A stretch of DNA of 64,000 bases from SZUA-36 sp963774415 (GTDB lineage Bacteria > Pseudomonadota > Gammaproteobacteria > Xanthomonadales > SZUA-36): assembly GCA_963774415.1 (NCBI GenBank), contig CAVZEU010000003.1, forward strand, positions 930,001 through 994,000. Reading direction: 5' to 3'. Positions 55,942 through 64,000 of the stretch are shown one piece after another. The notes beneath the pieces are model-generated. The model was not told the origin of the DNA, searched no databases, and saw only the letters and a list, made by a program, of their open reading frames with translations. Every line of letters begins with the position of its first letter. Within the stretch, counting starts at the first letter, position 1. Made by a program: the position numbers and the translations under genes.

Positions 55942-56467
55942 CCCGGATATTGCACCAGCATCCCGGATGCTGCTGCAGAACAGGTGCGGCTGGGCGCCGG
56001 GCTGGACTGAGAGCCATAGCCAAAGCTATAGGGCCAGAAAAGGTTTGCCAGATCGCCGCGCCGGGAACACATTTTGCCCACGACAAGGAACGATGAACGA
56101 CTGGTATTATGAATACCAAAGTGAAGAGAGACGCAGTAGTGGACAAAATGGGACCCGTCCCTGCGGGTTGCGGCTCCAAATGGCCCCATGCGTCGTTGCC
56201 CGTCGTTTATTTGGAACCACCAAACGACACTCCGGGCATCTTGCCTGGAACCATTTGGGGCGGCAACGCGGTGACCTGGCAAACCTTTTCTGGCCCTGTT
56301 GGAGGGAAGCCCAAGCCCAGCTGTGCCTGGACAAGGCAGGGCCGGGATAGAGCGCTGGCCGGTTACAAAGTGTACCCTGGAATAAATTTGATAAATCGTC
56401 ATTTTACTTTGTAAAGTCATCAGTTTATGGTGAGGTCAGTGGCCGGCTGGTGCAATATCCGGGCTAG
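55938..56467. mobile_element. MITE-like element with 18-bp terminal inverted repeats and CTAG flanks
   Basis: The ends 55938-55959 and 56446-56467 are perfect 22-bp inverted repeats. The outer four bases are CTAG on both sides, which fits a palindromic 4-bp target duplication (YTAR class, as in IS701- and IS5-type elements); the terminal repeat proper is then CCCGGATATTGCACCAGC. Inside lie subterminal hairpin CAGCATCC-C-GGATGCTG (55956-55972), ATAGC-CAAA-GCTAT (56016-56029), TGGTATT-ATG-AATACCA (56102-56118) and a second long inverted repeat. No transposase is encoded. Confidence 0.8.
56030..56297. repeat. Nested 22-bp inverted repeat inside the MITE-like element
   Basis: 56030-56051 and 56276-56297 are perfect inverted copies (core CCAGAAAAGGTTTGCC), and the match continues inward imperfectly over GCCAGATCGCCGCG versus GCCAGGTCACCGCG. 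The arms are 224 bp apart. This could be an older element inside the newer one, or part of the same element's fold. Confidence 0.75.
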
Positions 56468-56567
56468 TGTGGATATCCAGGGCCGGGCTCGTACCTGTGC
56501 CGGCAGCGAGGCCGCAGGTCGAGCCTCAGCCGCCGGGCCGGCCATTGTCTTGGTTGCTGCATGAACA

Positions 56568-56590
56568 AAGCCCGCAAAACCTGCGGGCTT
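56568..56590 (-). terminator. Intrinsic terminator of the cox operon
   Basis: On the minus strand AAGCCCGCA, loop GGTTT, TGCGGGCTT, then TGTTC; together with the stem's last bases this makes TTTGTT. It lies 20 bp after the coxC stop. Confidence 0.8.
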
Positions 56591-56609
56591 CACCGGTTCG
56601 CTGTGACCG

Positions 56610-57479
56610 CTACAATACGTAGACGAATACGAACAGGCCCAGCCAGACCACGTCCACGAAATGCCAGTACCAGGCGACCGCCTCGAAAGCGAAGTGGTGC
56701 TCCGGTTTGAAGTGCCCCTTCATGCTGCGCAGCGCGATCACGGTGAGCATGATCGCACCCAGCGTCACGTGGAAGCCGTGAAAACCGGTTAGCATGAAGA
56801 ACGTTGCCCCGTAAATACCGGAACCCAGCGTCAGGCCGAGTTCGGTATAGGCTTCGATGTACTCGTGCGCCTGCAGTGCAACGAAGGTAAAGCCCAGGGC
56901 TACCGTTACCAGCAGCCAGATCACCAGCCACGGCCGCCGCGCTTTTTTCAGCGCGTGGTGGGCCAGGGTAACGGTCAGGCCCGATGACAGCAGGATCAAC
57001 GTGTTCAGGAATGGTATGCCGAATGCCGGGATGGTCTGGAAGTTGCCGCCGATATCGGCCGGGCCGTTGGTCGGCCAGACCGGTTGGAACCCGGGCCACA
57101 ACAGCACGTTGGTCATGGCGCCCTTGCCCTCGCCGCCGAGCCACGGCACCGCCAGCGCCCTGGCATAGAACAGGGCGCCGAAAAAGACCGCGAAAAACAT
57201 CACTTCCGAATAGATGAACCAGGCCATGCCGAGGCGGAAGGAACCGTCCACCTGGGCGTTGTACATGCCGCGTTCGCTTTCGCGTATGACCGTCCCGAAC
57301 CAGCCGAACAACATGAACACGATGAGGGCGATGCCGACCCAGAACGTGATCGGCGCGGTTGCGGAACCGTTCAGCCAGTGGGCGGCGCTGGCCAGCACCG
57401 TGATCAGGCCCAGTGAACCCAGGATTGGCCACTTGGTGCCGTGGGGTACGTAGTATGAACCTTCAGCATGTTGCGACAT
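56610..57479 (-). CDS. coxC: Cytochrome c oxidase subunit III
   Basis: 289 residues. Subunit III stabilises the oxidase core. Seven membrane helices can be traced. MSQHAEGSYYVPHGTKWPILG is the family start (split after the glycine/tyrosine patch); MAWFIYSEVMFFAVFFGALF holds the conserved glutamate, and FMLTGFHGFHVTLGAIML and HFVDVVWLGLFVFVYVL close the protein. It lies 81 bp after the small ORF; ctaG, often found here, is absent. Confidence 0.96.
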   Translation of the reverse strand: MSQHAEGSYYVPHGTKWPILGSLGLITVLASAAHWLNGSATAPITFWVGIALIVFMLFGWFGTVIRESERGMYNAQVDGSFRLGMAWFIYSEVMFFAVFFGALFYARALAVPWLGGEGKGAMTNVLLWPGFQPVWPTNGPADIGGNFQTIPAFGIPFLNTLILLSSGLTVTLAHHALKKARRPWLVIWLLVTVALGFTFVALQAHEYIEAYTELGLTLGSGIYGATFFMLTGFHGFHVTLGAIMLTVIALRSMKGHFKPEHHFAFEAVAWYWHFVDVVWLGLFVFVYVL

Positions 57480-57560
57480 GGTGTTTCCCGATTCTTCCTT
57501 CAGTATTGATGATAATGAGTCATGGGGGCTGACAGGCGACCGAATTCCCGGTTCCCCGTC

Positions 57561-57692
57561 TCAGCGCCCGATAACGCCCGAGGCGAAAAAAGCGGCGAAG
57601 ATCAGCACGGCAATAACGCCGAGCCATATCGCGGTCCTGACCGCGCGCTGGCGTTTCGCCTGCCAGAGGTCCGTTTCCTGCCCGTCATTCAT
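57561..57692 (-). CDS. Small single-helix membrane protein between coxA and coxC
   Basis: 43 residues, starting MNDGQETDLWQAKRQRAVRT, then one membrane helix (about 21-41) and a short end. The ATG overlaps the coxA stop as ATGA, so translation coupling supports a real gene. Size and place match small oxidase-assembly proteins found before ctaG in related bacteria; no firm family match. Confidence 0.65.
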   Translation of the reverse strand: MNDGQETDLWQAKRQRAVRTAIWLGVIAVLIFAAFFASGVIGR

Positions 57693-59335
57693 GCAGGCGC
57701 ATCGACGTTGCGCGGGTGGCGGACCATGTTGTGGGTCACCACCGGCGGCGTCGTAAAGCTGTGGTAGGGCGGCGGCGAGGACAAGGTCCACTCCAGCCCC
57801 CTGGCGCCTTCCCAGACCTGGCCCGTGGCCTTGACCTTGCTCTTGAACACGCAGTGCAGGATTACGCCGACAAAGATCAGCTGGCTGGCGCCGAAGGCGA
57901 AGCCGCCGATAGAGGAGATCATGTTGAAGTCGGCAAATTGCGGTGAGTAGTCCGGAATCCTGCGAGGCATGCCGGCAAGGCCGAGGAAATGCTGCGGGAA
58001 AAACAGCACGTTGACGAATATCGCCGACAGCCAGAAATGGATTTTGCCCCACTTCTCCGAGTACATGTGACCGGTCCATTTCGGCAGCCAGTAGTAGGTT
58101 GCCGCCATCAGCGCAAACACGGCGCCGGGGACCAGCACGTAATGGAAGTGAGCGACGACGAAGTAGGTATCGTGGTACTGAAAATCCGCGGCCGTGATGG
58201 CCAGCATCAGGCCGGAGAAGCCGCCCATCGTGAACAGAATCACGAAAGCGATGGCGAACAGCATCGGCGTTTCGAACGTCATTTCGCCTTGCCACATGGT
58301 GCTGACCCAGTTGAACACCTTTACGCCGGTTGGCACCGCGATCAGCATCGTCGCGTACATAAAGAATAGTTCGCCCTGCAGCGGCAGGCCCACCGTGAAC
58401 ATGTGATGGGCCCAGACGATGAAAGACAGCAGCGCGATGCTGGCGGTCGCATACACCATCGAGGAATAGCCGAACAGGGGTTTGCGTGCGAACGTGGGCA
58501 GGATCTCCGAGATCACGCCGAAGGCGGGCAGGATCATGATGTAGACCTCGGGGTGACCGAAGAACCAGAAGATGTGCTGGAACATGACCGGGTCACCGCC
58601 GCCGGCGGCGTTGAAGAAATTGGTGCCGAAGAAGTGGTCCGTCAAAAGCATCGTCACCGCGCCGGCCAGCACCGGCATCACGGCCAGCAGCAGGAAGGCG
58701 GTGATCAGCCAGGTCCAGACGAACAGCGGCATACGCAGCAGCGTCATGCCGGGCGCGCGCATGTTGGTGATGGTCGCGATGATGTTGATCGAGCCCATGA
58801 TCGATGAGATACCCATCATGTGCACGCTGAAGACCACGAATGCAAAGCTGTCACCGGTTTGCAGCATCAGCGGCGGGTACATCGTCCAGCCCGCGGCCGG
58901 CCCGCCGGAGTCCATGAACAGGGTGGAAAGCAGCATCGCGAAGGCAAACGGCAGAATCCAGAAGCTCCAGTTGTTCATGCGCGGCAGCGCCATGTCGGGC
59001 GCGCCGACCATCATCGGGATCATCCAGTTGGCAAAGCCCACCCAGGCGGGCATGACCGCGCCGAACACCATGACCAGCGCGTGCATCGTGGTCATCTGGT
59101 TGAAAAATTCGGGTTCGACCAGTTGCAGCCCGGGCATGAACAGTTCCGCCCGGATCACCATCGCGAACGAGCCGCCGATGAGGAACATCAGCAGCGAGAA
59201 AATCAGGTAGAGCGTGCCGATGTCCTTGTGGTTGGTGGTGAACAGCCAGCGATTCAGAAACCCCCTGGGCTTGTGATCGTGCTCGTCGTGCGCTGCGTCG
59301 ATGGGCTCTAGATCGGTGTAGGTAATGTCACTCAT
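57689..59335 (-). CDS. coxA: Cytochrome c oxidase subunit I
   Basis: 548 residues. Holds haem a and the haem a3-CuB site. HALVMVFGAVMP gives a low-spin haem histidine; GHPEVYIMILPAFGVISEI has the CuB histidine and cross-linked tyrosine; VWAHHMFTVGLP the two other CuB histidines; DTYFVVAHFHYVLVPG the haem a3 and haem a ligands. K-channel lysine in PTGVKVFNW. The glutamate in HPE-V-Y region and the N-terminal asparagines fit an A-type aa3 oxidase. Overlaps coxB as ATGA. Confidence 0.98.
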   Translation of the reverse strand: MSDITYTDLEPIDAAHDEHDHKPRGFLNRWLFTTNHKDIGTLYLIFSLLMFLIGGSFAMVIRAELFMPGLQLVEPEFFNQMTTMHALVMVFGAVMPAWVGFANWMIPMMVGAPDMALPRMNNWSFWILPFAFAMLLSTLFMDSGGPAAGWTMYPPLMLQTGDSFAFVVFSVHMMGISSIMGSINIIATITNMRAPGMTLLRMPLFVWTWLITAFLLLAVMPVLAGAVTMLLTDHFFGTNFFNAAGGGDPVMFQHIFWFFGHPEVYIMILPAFGVISEILPTFARKPLFGYSSMVYATASIALLSFIVWAHHMFTVGLPLQGELFFMYATMLIAVPTGVKVFNWVSTMWQGEMTFETPMLFAIAFVILFTMGGFSGLMLAITAADFQYHDTYFVVAHFHYVLVPGAVFALMAATYYWLPKWTGHMYSEKWGKIHFWLSAIFVNVLFFPQHFLGLAGMPRRIPDYSPQFADFNMISSIGGFAFGASQLIFVGVILHCVFKSKVKATGQVWEGARGLEWTLSSPPPYHSFTTPPVVTHNMVRHPRNVDAPA

Positions 59336-60516
59336 GGTGTGGTTCTCAGTGCTACGCTGCGGCGTTGGATGTCGGCGATCGTGCGCGGTTGCACCACGTC
59401 ACCGGCGTGGTTTCCGAAGGCATTGCGGGTATAGGTCACGGCGGCTGCGATATCCGCGGCGCTCAGCTTCTGCCGCCAGGCGCCCATGGCCGTTCCGGCC
59501 TTGCCGTTCATGACGACGTCGATCTCGTGCGCCGCCGGCCCGGTGACGACCTTGCTGCCTGCCAGTGCCGGAAACGCGGGCTTGAGGCCGCGGCCGTCCG
59601 CCTGGTGGCAAGTGGCGCAGGCGCCGTCGTACACGGTCTTGCCGTGTTGCATCAGTTCGTCCCGTGCCCACAGCCGTTCGCTGTCCGCTTGTTGTTTCCT
59701 GGCCGCCGCCACTTGCTGCCGGGTCCAGGCTTCGAAGTCTTCGGCGGACACGGCCTTGACCACGATGGGCATGAAACCGTGGTCGCGGCCGCACAGTTCC
59801 GCGCACTGGCCGCGGTAGATACCGGGCTCGTCGATGTACGTCCAGGCCTCGTTGACATAGCCGGGAATGGCGTCTTTCTTCCAGCCCAGCGCCGGAACCC
59901 ACCAGGAGTGGATCACGTCGGCGGCCGTGATCAAAAACTTGATCTTTTTACCGACCGGCAGAACCAGCGGATGATCCACGTTGAGGAGATAATTGTCGAC
60001 CTGGGTCGGGGCAATGCCCGAATTGACCTGCCGGGCGGCGTTGGAGGCCGCATCGAGGCTGGAAATGAACGCTATGTGCTGTTCCGGGTACTCGTATTTC
60101 CAGCGCCACTGAAAACCGGTGACCTTGACCGTCATATCGGAGCCGCTGACATCTTCCATCTTCACCAGCGCCCGGGTCGCGGGCAGCGCCATTCCGACCA
60201 GGATCAGCACCGGAATGACCGTCCAGATAATCTCGGCGCGGGTCGAATGGCTGAACTGCGCAGCTTTGTGGCCGCGCGACTTGCGGTGCAGGACGATCGA
60301 CGTGAACATGGCGGTGTACACCAGCACGCCGATGCCGACGCAAATCCACAGAACGGTCATATGCAGGTGGTAATTGCTTACGCTTTGTGGGGTTACACCC
60401 CGCGTCATATTGATATGGTTTCCGCTCAAAGCCGGCGCCGCCAGCAGCAGCCACATCGCGGCGATGACGGCGGCCAGAACTGCCAGACCAACTATGACGG
60501 TATTTTCTTTCTTCAT
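59332..60516 (-). CDS. coxB: Cytochrome c oxidase subunit II with C-terminal cytochrome c domain
   Basis: 394 residues. Two membrane helices (about 7-27 and 53-75, the second LWICVGIGVLVYTAMFTSIV) anchor a periplasmic cupredoxin domain. CuA ligands: histidine in VIHSWWVP, then CAELCGRDHGFM. A C-terminal cytochrome c domain carries CATCHQADG near residue 304 and an axial methionine candidate in AGTAMGAW. This is the caa3-type layout, with its own electron entry. First gene of coxB-coxA-ORF-coxC. Confidence 0.97.
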   Translation of the reverse strand: MKKENTVIVGLAVLAAVIAAMWLLLAAPALSGNHINMTRGVTPQSVSNYHLHMTVLWICVGIGVLVYTAMFTSIVLHRKSRGHKAAQFSHSTRAEIIWTVIPVLILVGMALPATRALVKMEDVSGSDMTVKVTGFQWRWKYEYPEQHIAFISSLDAASNAARQVNSGIAPTQVDNYLLNVDHPLVLPVGKKIKFLITAADVIHSWWVPALGWKKDAIPGYVNEAWTYIDEPGIYRGQCAELCGRDHGFMPIVVKAVSAEDFEAWTRQQVAAARKQQADSERLWARDELMQHGKTVYDGACATCHQADGRGLKPAFPALAGSKVVTGPAAHEIDVVMNGKAGTAMGAWRQKLSAADIAAAVTYTRNAFGNHAGDVVQPRTIADIQRRSVALRTTP

Positions 60517-60628
60517 TAAGACTCGGGCCTCAGTTTTGGTTTATCCAGGTTAAGTCGTTCCAAATCAACAATTAACGGGTTCAAGCAATGCTGCAGTTCA
60601 ATTGGGATTATACGGGCAATAACGATCA

Positions 60629-60658
60629 ATTATAGCTTTGCGATTATTAAAGGGGCAA
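60629..60658 (-). promoter_or_regulatory. Predicted sigma-70 promoter of the cox operon
   Basis: On the minus strand TTGCCC (60653-60658), an 18-bp spacer, and a perfect TATAAT (60629-60634). A second TATAAT at 60607-60612 lacks a -35. The leader before coxB would be about 105 nt. The remaining 60517-60874 gap also serves gspA, where TAGAAT at 60731-60736 is a possible -10. Confidence 0.55.
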
Positions 60659-60874
60659 GACACCCGCAAAAAAATCTGTCAAGGGCCGAGTTCACCGGCT
60701 TGTCGGTTCTCTGGCTCCCCAATACCCGTTAGAATAGCGATTGGCCGTTCAACCCGGAAAGGCCACAAGGAAGCTGGGACTATGCGAATACCCATCGACA
60801 TCGGCCATTTTTCTGCAGCACAGGGCACGCGGAGCGGCGTGTACCTGGCCTGCACGAACCGCTAGGCCCTGAAC

Positions 60875-62530
60875 ATGTACCTGCGTTACTTTGGCCTCAG
60901 CGAAGCGCCGTTCTCGATCACGCCGGATCCTGCTTTCGTATTCCTGAGTGCGCGCCATCGTGACGCCTTGGCGCATCTGTTGTACGGCATCGGCCAGGGC
61001 GGCAGCGGCGGCTTCGTGCAGTTGACCGGCGAAGTGGGCACCGGCAAGACCACGCTCTGCCGATGCCTGCTGGAGCAGGTGCCGGAGGACACGCACATTG
61101 CCCTGTTGCTCAACCCGCTGGTCACGCCCCGGGAACTGCTGGCGGCGATCAGCGAAGAACTGGAAATCGATATCCATGGGGTCGATCATAGCGCCCGTTT
61201 GCTGGTTGACGGGTTGAATCGCTTTTTGCTCGCTGCCCACGGACGCGGTGAGCGGGTGGTCGTCATCATCGACGAAGCCCAGAACCTGAGCCCCGAGTCG
61301 CTGGAAACGGTCAGGTTGTTGACGAACCTCGAAACGAGCAAGGAGAAACTGCTGCAGGTCGTTTTGCTGGGCCAACCCGAACTGAGAGAATTACTGCAGC
61401 GTCGCAGCCTGCGCCAGTTGGCGCAACGTATCACTGCGCGTTTTCACCTGACTCCGCTGGGGCCGAAGGAAACGCCGCTTTATGTCCGTCACCGCATGCA
61501 GGTCGCCGGGGCGCAACGCAACCCGTTCAGGCGCGGCGCCATGAAAGCACTGCATCAACGCGCGCACGGCATACCCCGGCTGATCAATATCATCGCCGAC
61601 CGGGCCCTGGTGGCGGCCTATGCCGCGGAGAGGGGTGACGTCAACGCGTCGATGGTGCACGCGGCCGCCAACGAGGTTCAACTGGGTGAACAACGGGTGC
61701 GCCGCAGCCGCTGGCCGTGGCTGGCCGGAGCGGCAGGTCTCGCCGCGCTGGTCGTCTTCCTGGTCCTGAATGTCGAATCCCTGCCGCTGCCGGGAACGCG
61801 AGACAGCGGCCCGGCCCCGGCGGCTGCGGGAACAGCGGTAACCGGGTCGCAGGCCGCTGCGGCGCAGCCGCCCGATCCTGTCGCCGCCGCGCCAGGGGAA
61901 ACCGCGCAGGAGACGGTGCCGGGCGCGGCCGCACCGGTGCTCGATACGGCCTGGCTCAACCAACACCAGCGCCACGTGTGGCAGGATTATGCCACGCTCT
62001 GGCATGACAGCGCGGCGGCGACCGCCATTCAGGCGGCCTGCGATGGCAACGGCACGCTGGGCTACGCCTGTGTCCGGGAGCAGGGCAGCTGGTCCAAGAT
62101 CAGGCGGCTGAATCTGCCTGTGGTGCTGCAACTGGAAGGGGATAACCGTTCCAACCTGTTGTTGCTGGGCATGGACGCAGGCCGGCTGCTGGTCGGTGAC
62201 CCTTCCCGGCCGCAGACGATCGCGCGGCAGGCCGTGGACGCCGTGTGGCTCGGCAGCTACCTCGCGGCCTGGCCACAGGCTCCCGATTGGCCGGCGACGG
62301 TCAGCCGCGGCGATTCGGGTCCCGCCGTCAAGACCGTTATGGAGATGGCGGCACGCGTCGATCTGCCGTACCATGGCGGCCAGCTCTTCGATGCCGAGTT
62401 CGAGCGTTGGCTGAAAGGTTTTCAACTGCGCAACGGCTTGCAAGTGGATGGCATCGTCGGCCGCAATACATTGTTGCACCTGATGACGGCATCCATCCAC
62501 GAACCGCACTTGTTGCAGAATTGGGATTGA
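60875..62530 (+). CDS. gspA: General secretion pathway protein A (ExeA-type AAA ATPase)
   Basis: 551 residues. GspA/ExeA uses ATP to help place the type II secretion channel through peptidoglycan. MYLRYFGLSEAPFSITPDP is the family start; Walker A GEVGTGKT near 51-58; Walker B VVVIIDEAQNL near 131-141; a membrane helix about 280-298; a Pro/Ala-rich linker; a C39-peptidase-like domain without a clear catalytic set; and a C-terminal peptidoglycan-binding domain (FQLRNGLQVDGIVGRNTL). Followed two bases later by gspB. Confidence 0.92.
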   Translation: MYLRYFGLSEAPFSITPDPAFVFLSARHRDALAHLLYGIGQGGSGGFVQLTGEVGTGKTTLCRCLLEQVPEDTHIALLLNPLVTPRELLAAISEELEIDIHGVDHSARLLVDGLNRFLLAAHGRGERVVVIIDEAQNLSPESLETVRLLTNLETSKEKLLQVVLLGQPELRELLQRRSLRQLAQRITARFHLTPLGPKETPLYVRHRMQVAGAQRNPFRRGAMKALHQRAHGIPRLINIIADRALVAAYAAERGDVNASMVHAAANEVQLGEQRVRRSRWPWLAGAAGLAALVVFLVLNVESLPLPGTRDSGPAPAAAGTAVTGSQAAAAQPPDPVAAAPGETAQETVPGAAAPVLDTAWLNQHQRHVWQDYATLWHDSAAATAIQAACDGNGTLGYACVREQGSWSKIRRLNLPVVLQLEGDNRSNLLLLGMDAGRLLVGDPSRPQTIARQAVDAVWLGSYLAAWPQAPDWPATVSRGDSGPAVKTVMEMAARVDLPYHGGQLFDAEFERWLKGFQLRNGLQVDGIVGRNTLLHLMTASIHEPHLLQNWD

Positions 62531-62532
62531 TC

Positions 62533-63309
62533 GTGTCCATTCTTCTGGAAGCACTGCGAAAATCGGAAAAGGCCCAACGCGGGTCCAAGCCGCCGGGTAT
62601 CGGCGACGACCTGCCCGCGGCCCCGGCCGCGGTGCGCTTCAGGCCCGTTCTGCTGGCCGCGGCGATCGTGGTTGCAGTCGCCGCCAGCGGCTGGTTCATC
62701 TGGCGCCAGTACCGGCCCCCGGCAGGTTACCAGCCGCCCGTCAGCCTGCCGGCCAGAACGCGCACACCGGTGGAGAAACCGCTCGCGGCCGCGCAGAGCG
62801 GGCGCGGCGCGGGCAGCGCGCGGCGGCCAGCGACACCCGCCCGTCCAGCGGCCACCGTTGGCGCAAAGCCCGCTGGCGGACAACGGACACCGGTCGAGTC
62901 TTTCAAGACGCCGGTAGCCAGCGCCAGCAGCGGACAGAAGGGGCCCGCGCCCGCGCCGGACGACGCGGCCAAGGTCGCGGCGGCGTTGGCCGCCGCGCAG
63001 CAGCCGGCCGCTGCCGAACCGGCCGCTGGGAGCGGGCCGGAAAAAGCAACGGGCAGCGAACCGTTCGAACCGCAGGCGCCGGAGCCGATTTCTTATTGGG
63101 AACTACCTGACGCGGTGCGCGCGCAGGTTCCCGAGATCAAGTTCACGGTGCTGGTTTACGCGCGGCGCCCGCAAGACCGCTTCGTGCTCATTGACGGCCA
63201 ACGCCTGACCGAGGGCGATGCTCTGCCATCGGGGCCAAAAATCGTCGAAATCCGGCTTGACGGCGTCGTTTTCAGCTACCGTCTTTACCATTTCCTGGTC
63301 AAGCGCTGA
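62533..63309 (+). CDS. gspB: General secretion pathway protein B
   Basis: 258 residues from GTG 62533. GspB partners GspA in the inner membrane. The N-terminus SILLEALRKSEKAQR is the family signature. A membrane helix lies near 38-58 (VLLAAAIVVAVAASGWFIW), followed by about 120 residues of Pro/Ala-rich periplasmic linker, and a C-terminal GspB domain with ELPDAVRAQVPEIKFTVLVY and FVLIDGQRLTEGD. It begins two bases after gspA, so the two are co-translated. Confidence 0.9.
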   Translation: MSILLEALRKSEKAQRGSKPPGIGDDLPAAPAAVRFRPVLLAAAIVVAVAASGWFIWRQYRPPAGYQPPVSLPARTRTPVEKPLAAAQSGRGAGSARRPATPARPAATVGAKPAGGQRTPVESFKTPVASASSGQKGPAPAPDDAAKVAAALAAAQQPAAAEPAAGSGPEKATGSEPFEPQAPEPISYWELPDAVRAQVPEIKFTVLVYARRPQDRFVLIDGQRLTEGDALPSGPKIVEIRLDGVVFSYRLYHFLVKR

Positions 63310-63574
63310 ACGCGCCCGCGCAGTGCGCCAGTCGGTGATGAGTCACTGGGTATGTATCTGAAAAAAGGATGGGACAAGCATATTTTGTGGCCTGATCCAA
63401 CGGCACCGCTCGTCTTCAACTCAGCACCCGTCCCCGGCCGGTTCAGCCACGCCTGTACCCGGGCTTGCCTCAAGCCGCGGCTACGCCCTGGCTTCCAGTC
63501 CAGCCCGGCGTCGAGTCGTACCTGTGCGGCGTCAGGTTCCGGGATACCGGTGCAATGCGCGGGCCAGGTGAGCG
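63310..63574. other. gspB-rhomboid gap without recognised features
   Basis: This 265-bp stretch contains no supported gene, RNA or clear terminator. GGTGATGAGTCACTGG near 63332 includes the small palindrome TGAGTCA. AGGTGAG at 63566-63572 is the likely ribosome site for the next gene. Confidence 0.5.
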
Positions 63575-64000
63575 GTGGCTTCCGGCATTGTCACAAACTG
63601 GTCAGAGAGCACCCCCGTCTATCCCTGGTTGACGCTGACGCTGGTCCTGCTGTGCGTCGCGGTCAAGCTGATGCACAGTGGCATGCCTCCGCTGATGCAG
63701 CACGACCTCGCGGGCCTGGTCGGCGCGCGCCCGGCCGAACTCAGCCAGGTGCTCAGCCAGGGACGGGGCGCCTGGAGCGACCGCCGGCTTCTGTTGCTTT
63801 TCAGCGCGCTGTTCATGCATTCGAGCTGGCTGCACCTGACGGGCAACATGGTCTACCTGTGGGTGTTCGGCATTCCGCTGGAACGGAGGCTCGGTTGGGC
63901 GGGCATGCTGTGCCTGTTCCTGCTGGGAGGCGCCCTGGCCAACCTGATGGTGACGCTGCGGGTACCGGACCTCGCGGCGCCCATCATCGGTTCCAGCGGG
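63575..64000 (+). CDS. Rhomboid-family intramembrane serine protease, 5' part
   Basis: The frame opens after TGA 63569-63571; GTG 63575 is the likely start, with AGGTGAG just upstream, and about 142 residues are in the window. Helix 1 is PWLTLTLVLLCVAVKLM. LFMHSSWLHLTGNMVYLWVFG is the rhomboid pattern with the conserved HxxxN region (here around helix 2), and the window ends in PIIGSSG, the GxSG active-site loop with the nucleophile serine. The catalytic histidine and last helices lie beyond the window. Substrates are unknown. Confidence 0.88.
   Translation, partial: MASGIVTNWSESTPVYPWLTLTLVLLCVAVKLMHSGMPPLMQHDLAGLVGARPAELSQVLSQGRGAWSDRRLLLLFSALFMHSSWLHLTGNMVYLWVFGIPLERRLGWAGMLCLFLLGGALANLMVTLRVPDLAAPIIGSSG

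Noticed and set aside
55938..56420. Frames of 146 and 160 codons within the MITE-like element
   Set aside because: Their shared peptides on opposite strands come from the inverted repeats; no transposase motif is present.
60782..60865. 27-codon ORF with an AGGAAG site just before gspA
   Set aside because: Possible leader peptide but no homology, no hairpin set typical of attenuation, and too short to support.

Overview
The window is GC-rich bacterial chromosome that reads as a free-living aerobic gammaproteobacterium. Evidence: the fusA-tuf-S10-spc-alpha ribosomal supercluster, a PdxB-type vitamin B6 enzyme, rhlB/trxA/rho clustering, a GspA/GspB pair, an aa3-type cytochrome oxidase operon, a LysA-aspartokinase fusion and a class II DAHP synthase. 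The last two recall Xanthomonadales and neighbouring deep-branching orders; genus cannot be fixed from sequence reading alone. No tRNA, rRNA, CRISPR array, phage gene or intact transposase was found.

Layout. (1) 1-15847, plus strand: end of fusA, tuf, then 27 ribosomal protein genes with secY and rpoA in canonical order, including rpmJ (37 codons); a promoter with a perfect TATAAT lies before rpsM. (2) 15.9-21.9 kb: two secreted glycine-rich proteins of unknown function (minus), a divergent OmpR-type response regulator/sensor kinase pair, a malate/L-lactate-type dehydrogenase and a SnoaL-like protein. (3) 21.9-24.6 kb: feoAB iron uptake under a Fur-like box, with an unusual spacer bounded by a 20-bp inverted repeat that contains the feoB start codon. 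(4) 24.8-29.2 kb: hutU-hutH-hutI histidine degradation. (5) 29.3-34.2 kb: dsbB, class II DAHP synthase, typA, pdxB. (6) 34.4-38.9 kb: mdh-prpB-prpC-prpD, a malate dehydrogenase coupled to the methylcitrate cycle. (7) 39.2-45.4 kb: rho and trxA (minus), divergent rhlB-ftsE-ftsX, then rpoH. (8) 45.4-52.1 kb: lysAC fusion, a three-haem cytochrome c, and gcvP. (9) 52.2-60.6 kb: haem-a synthesis and oxidase assembly genes (ctaB, ctaA, a CxxxC protein, SURF1), a DUF2909-like gene, a ~0.5 kb MITE-like element, and coxC/small ORF/coxA/coxB. (10) 60.9-64 kb: gspA-gspB and the start of a rhomboid protease.

How the parts fit: most of the window is housekeeping (translation, Sec export, transcription termination, heat-shock sigma factor, cell-division ABC complex). 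Respiration is strongly represented: coxBAC builds the oxidase, ctaA/ctaB make haem A, SURF1 and the CxxxC protein help assembly, and a tri-haem cytochrome may feed it. Carbon and nitrogen genes (hut, prp with mdh, gcvP) suggest growth on amino acids and propionate-yielding substrates.

The least ordinary DNA is non-coding: a MITE-like element at 55938-56467 with CTAG at both tips and a second nested inverted repeat; the feoA-feoB spacer; and a densely structured gap upstream of gcvP. Gene overlaps (ATGA, TGATG, GTGA, TTGA) are very common, and several genes appear to start with TTG.
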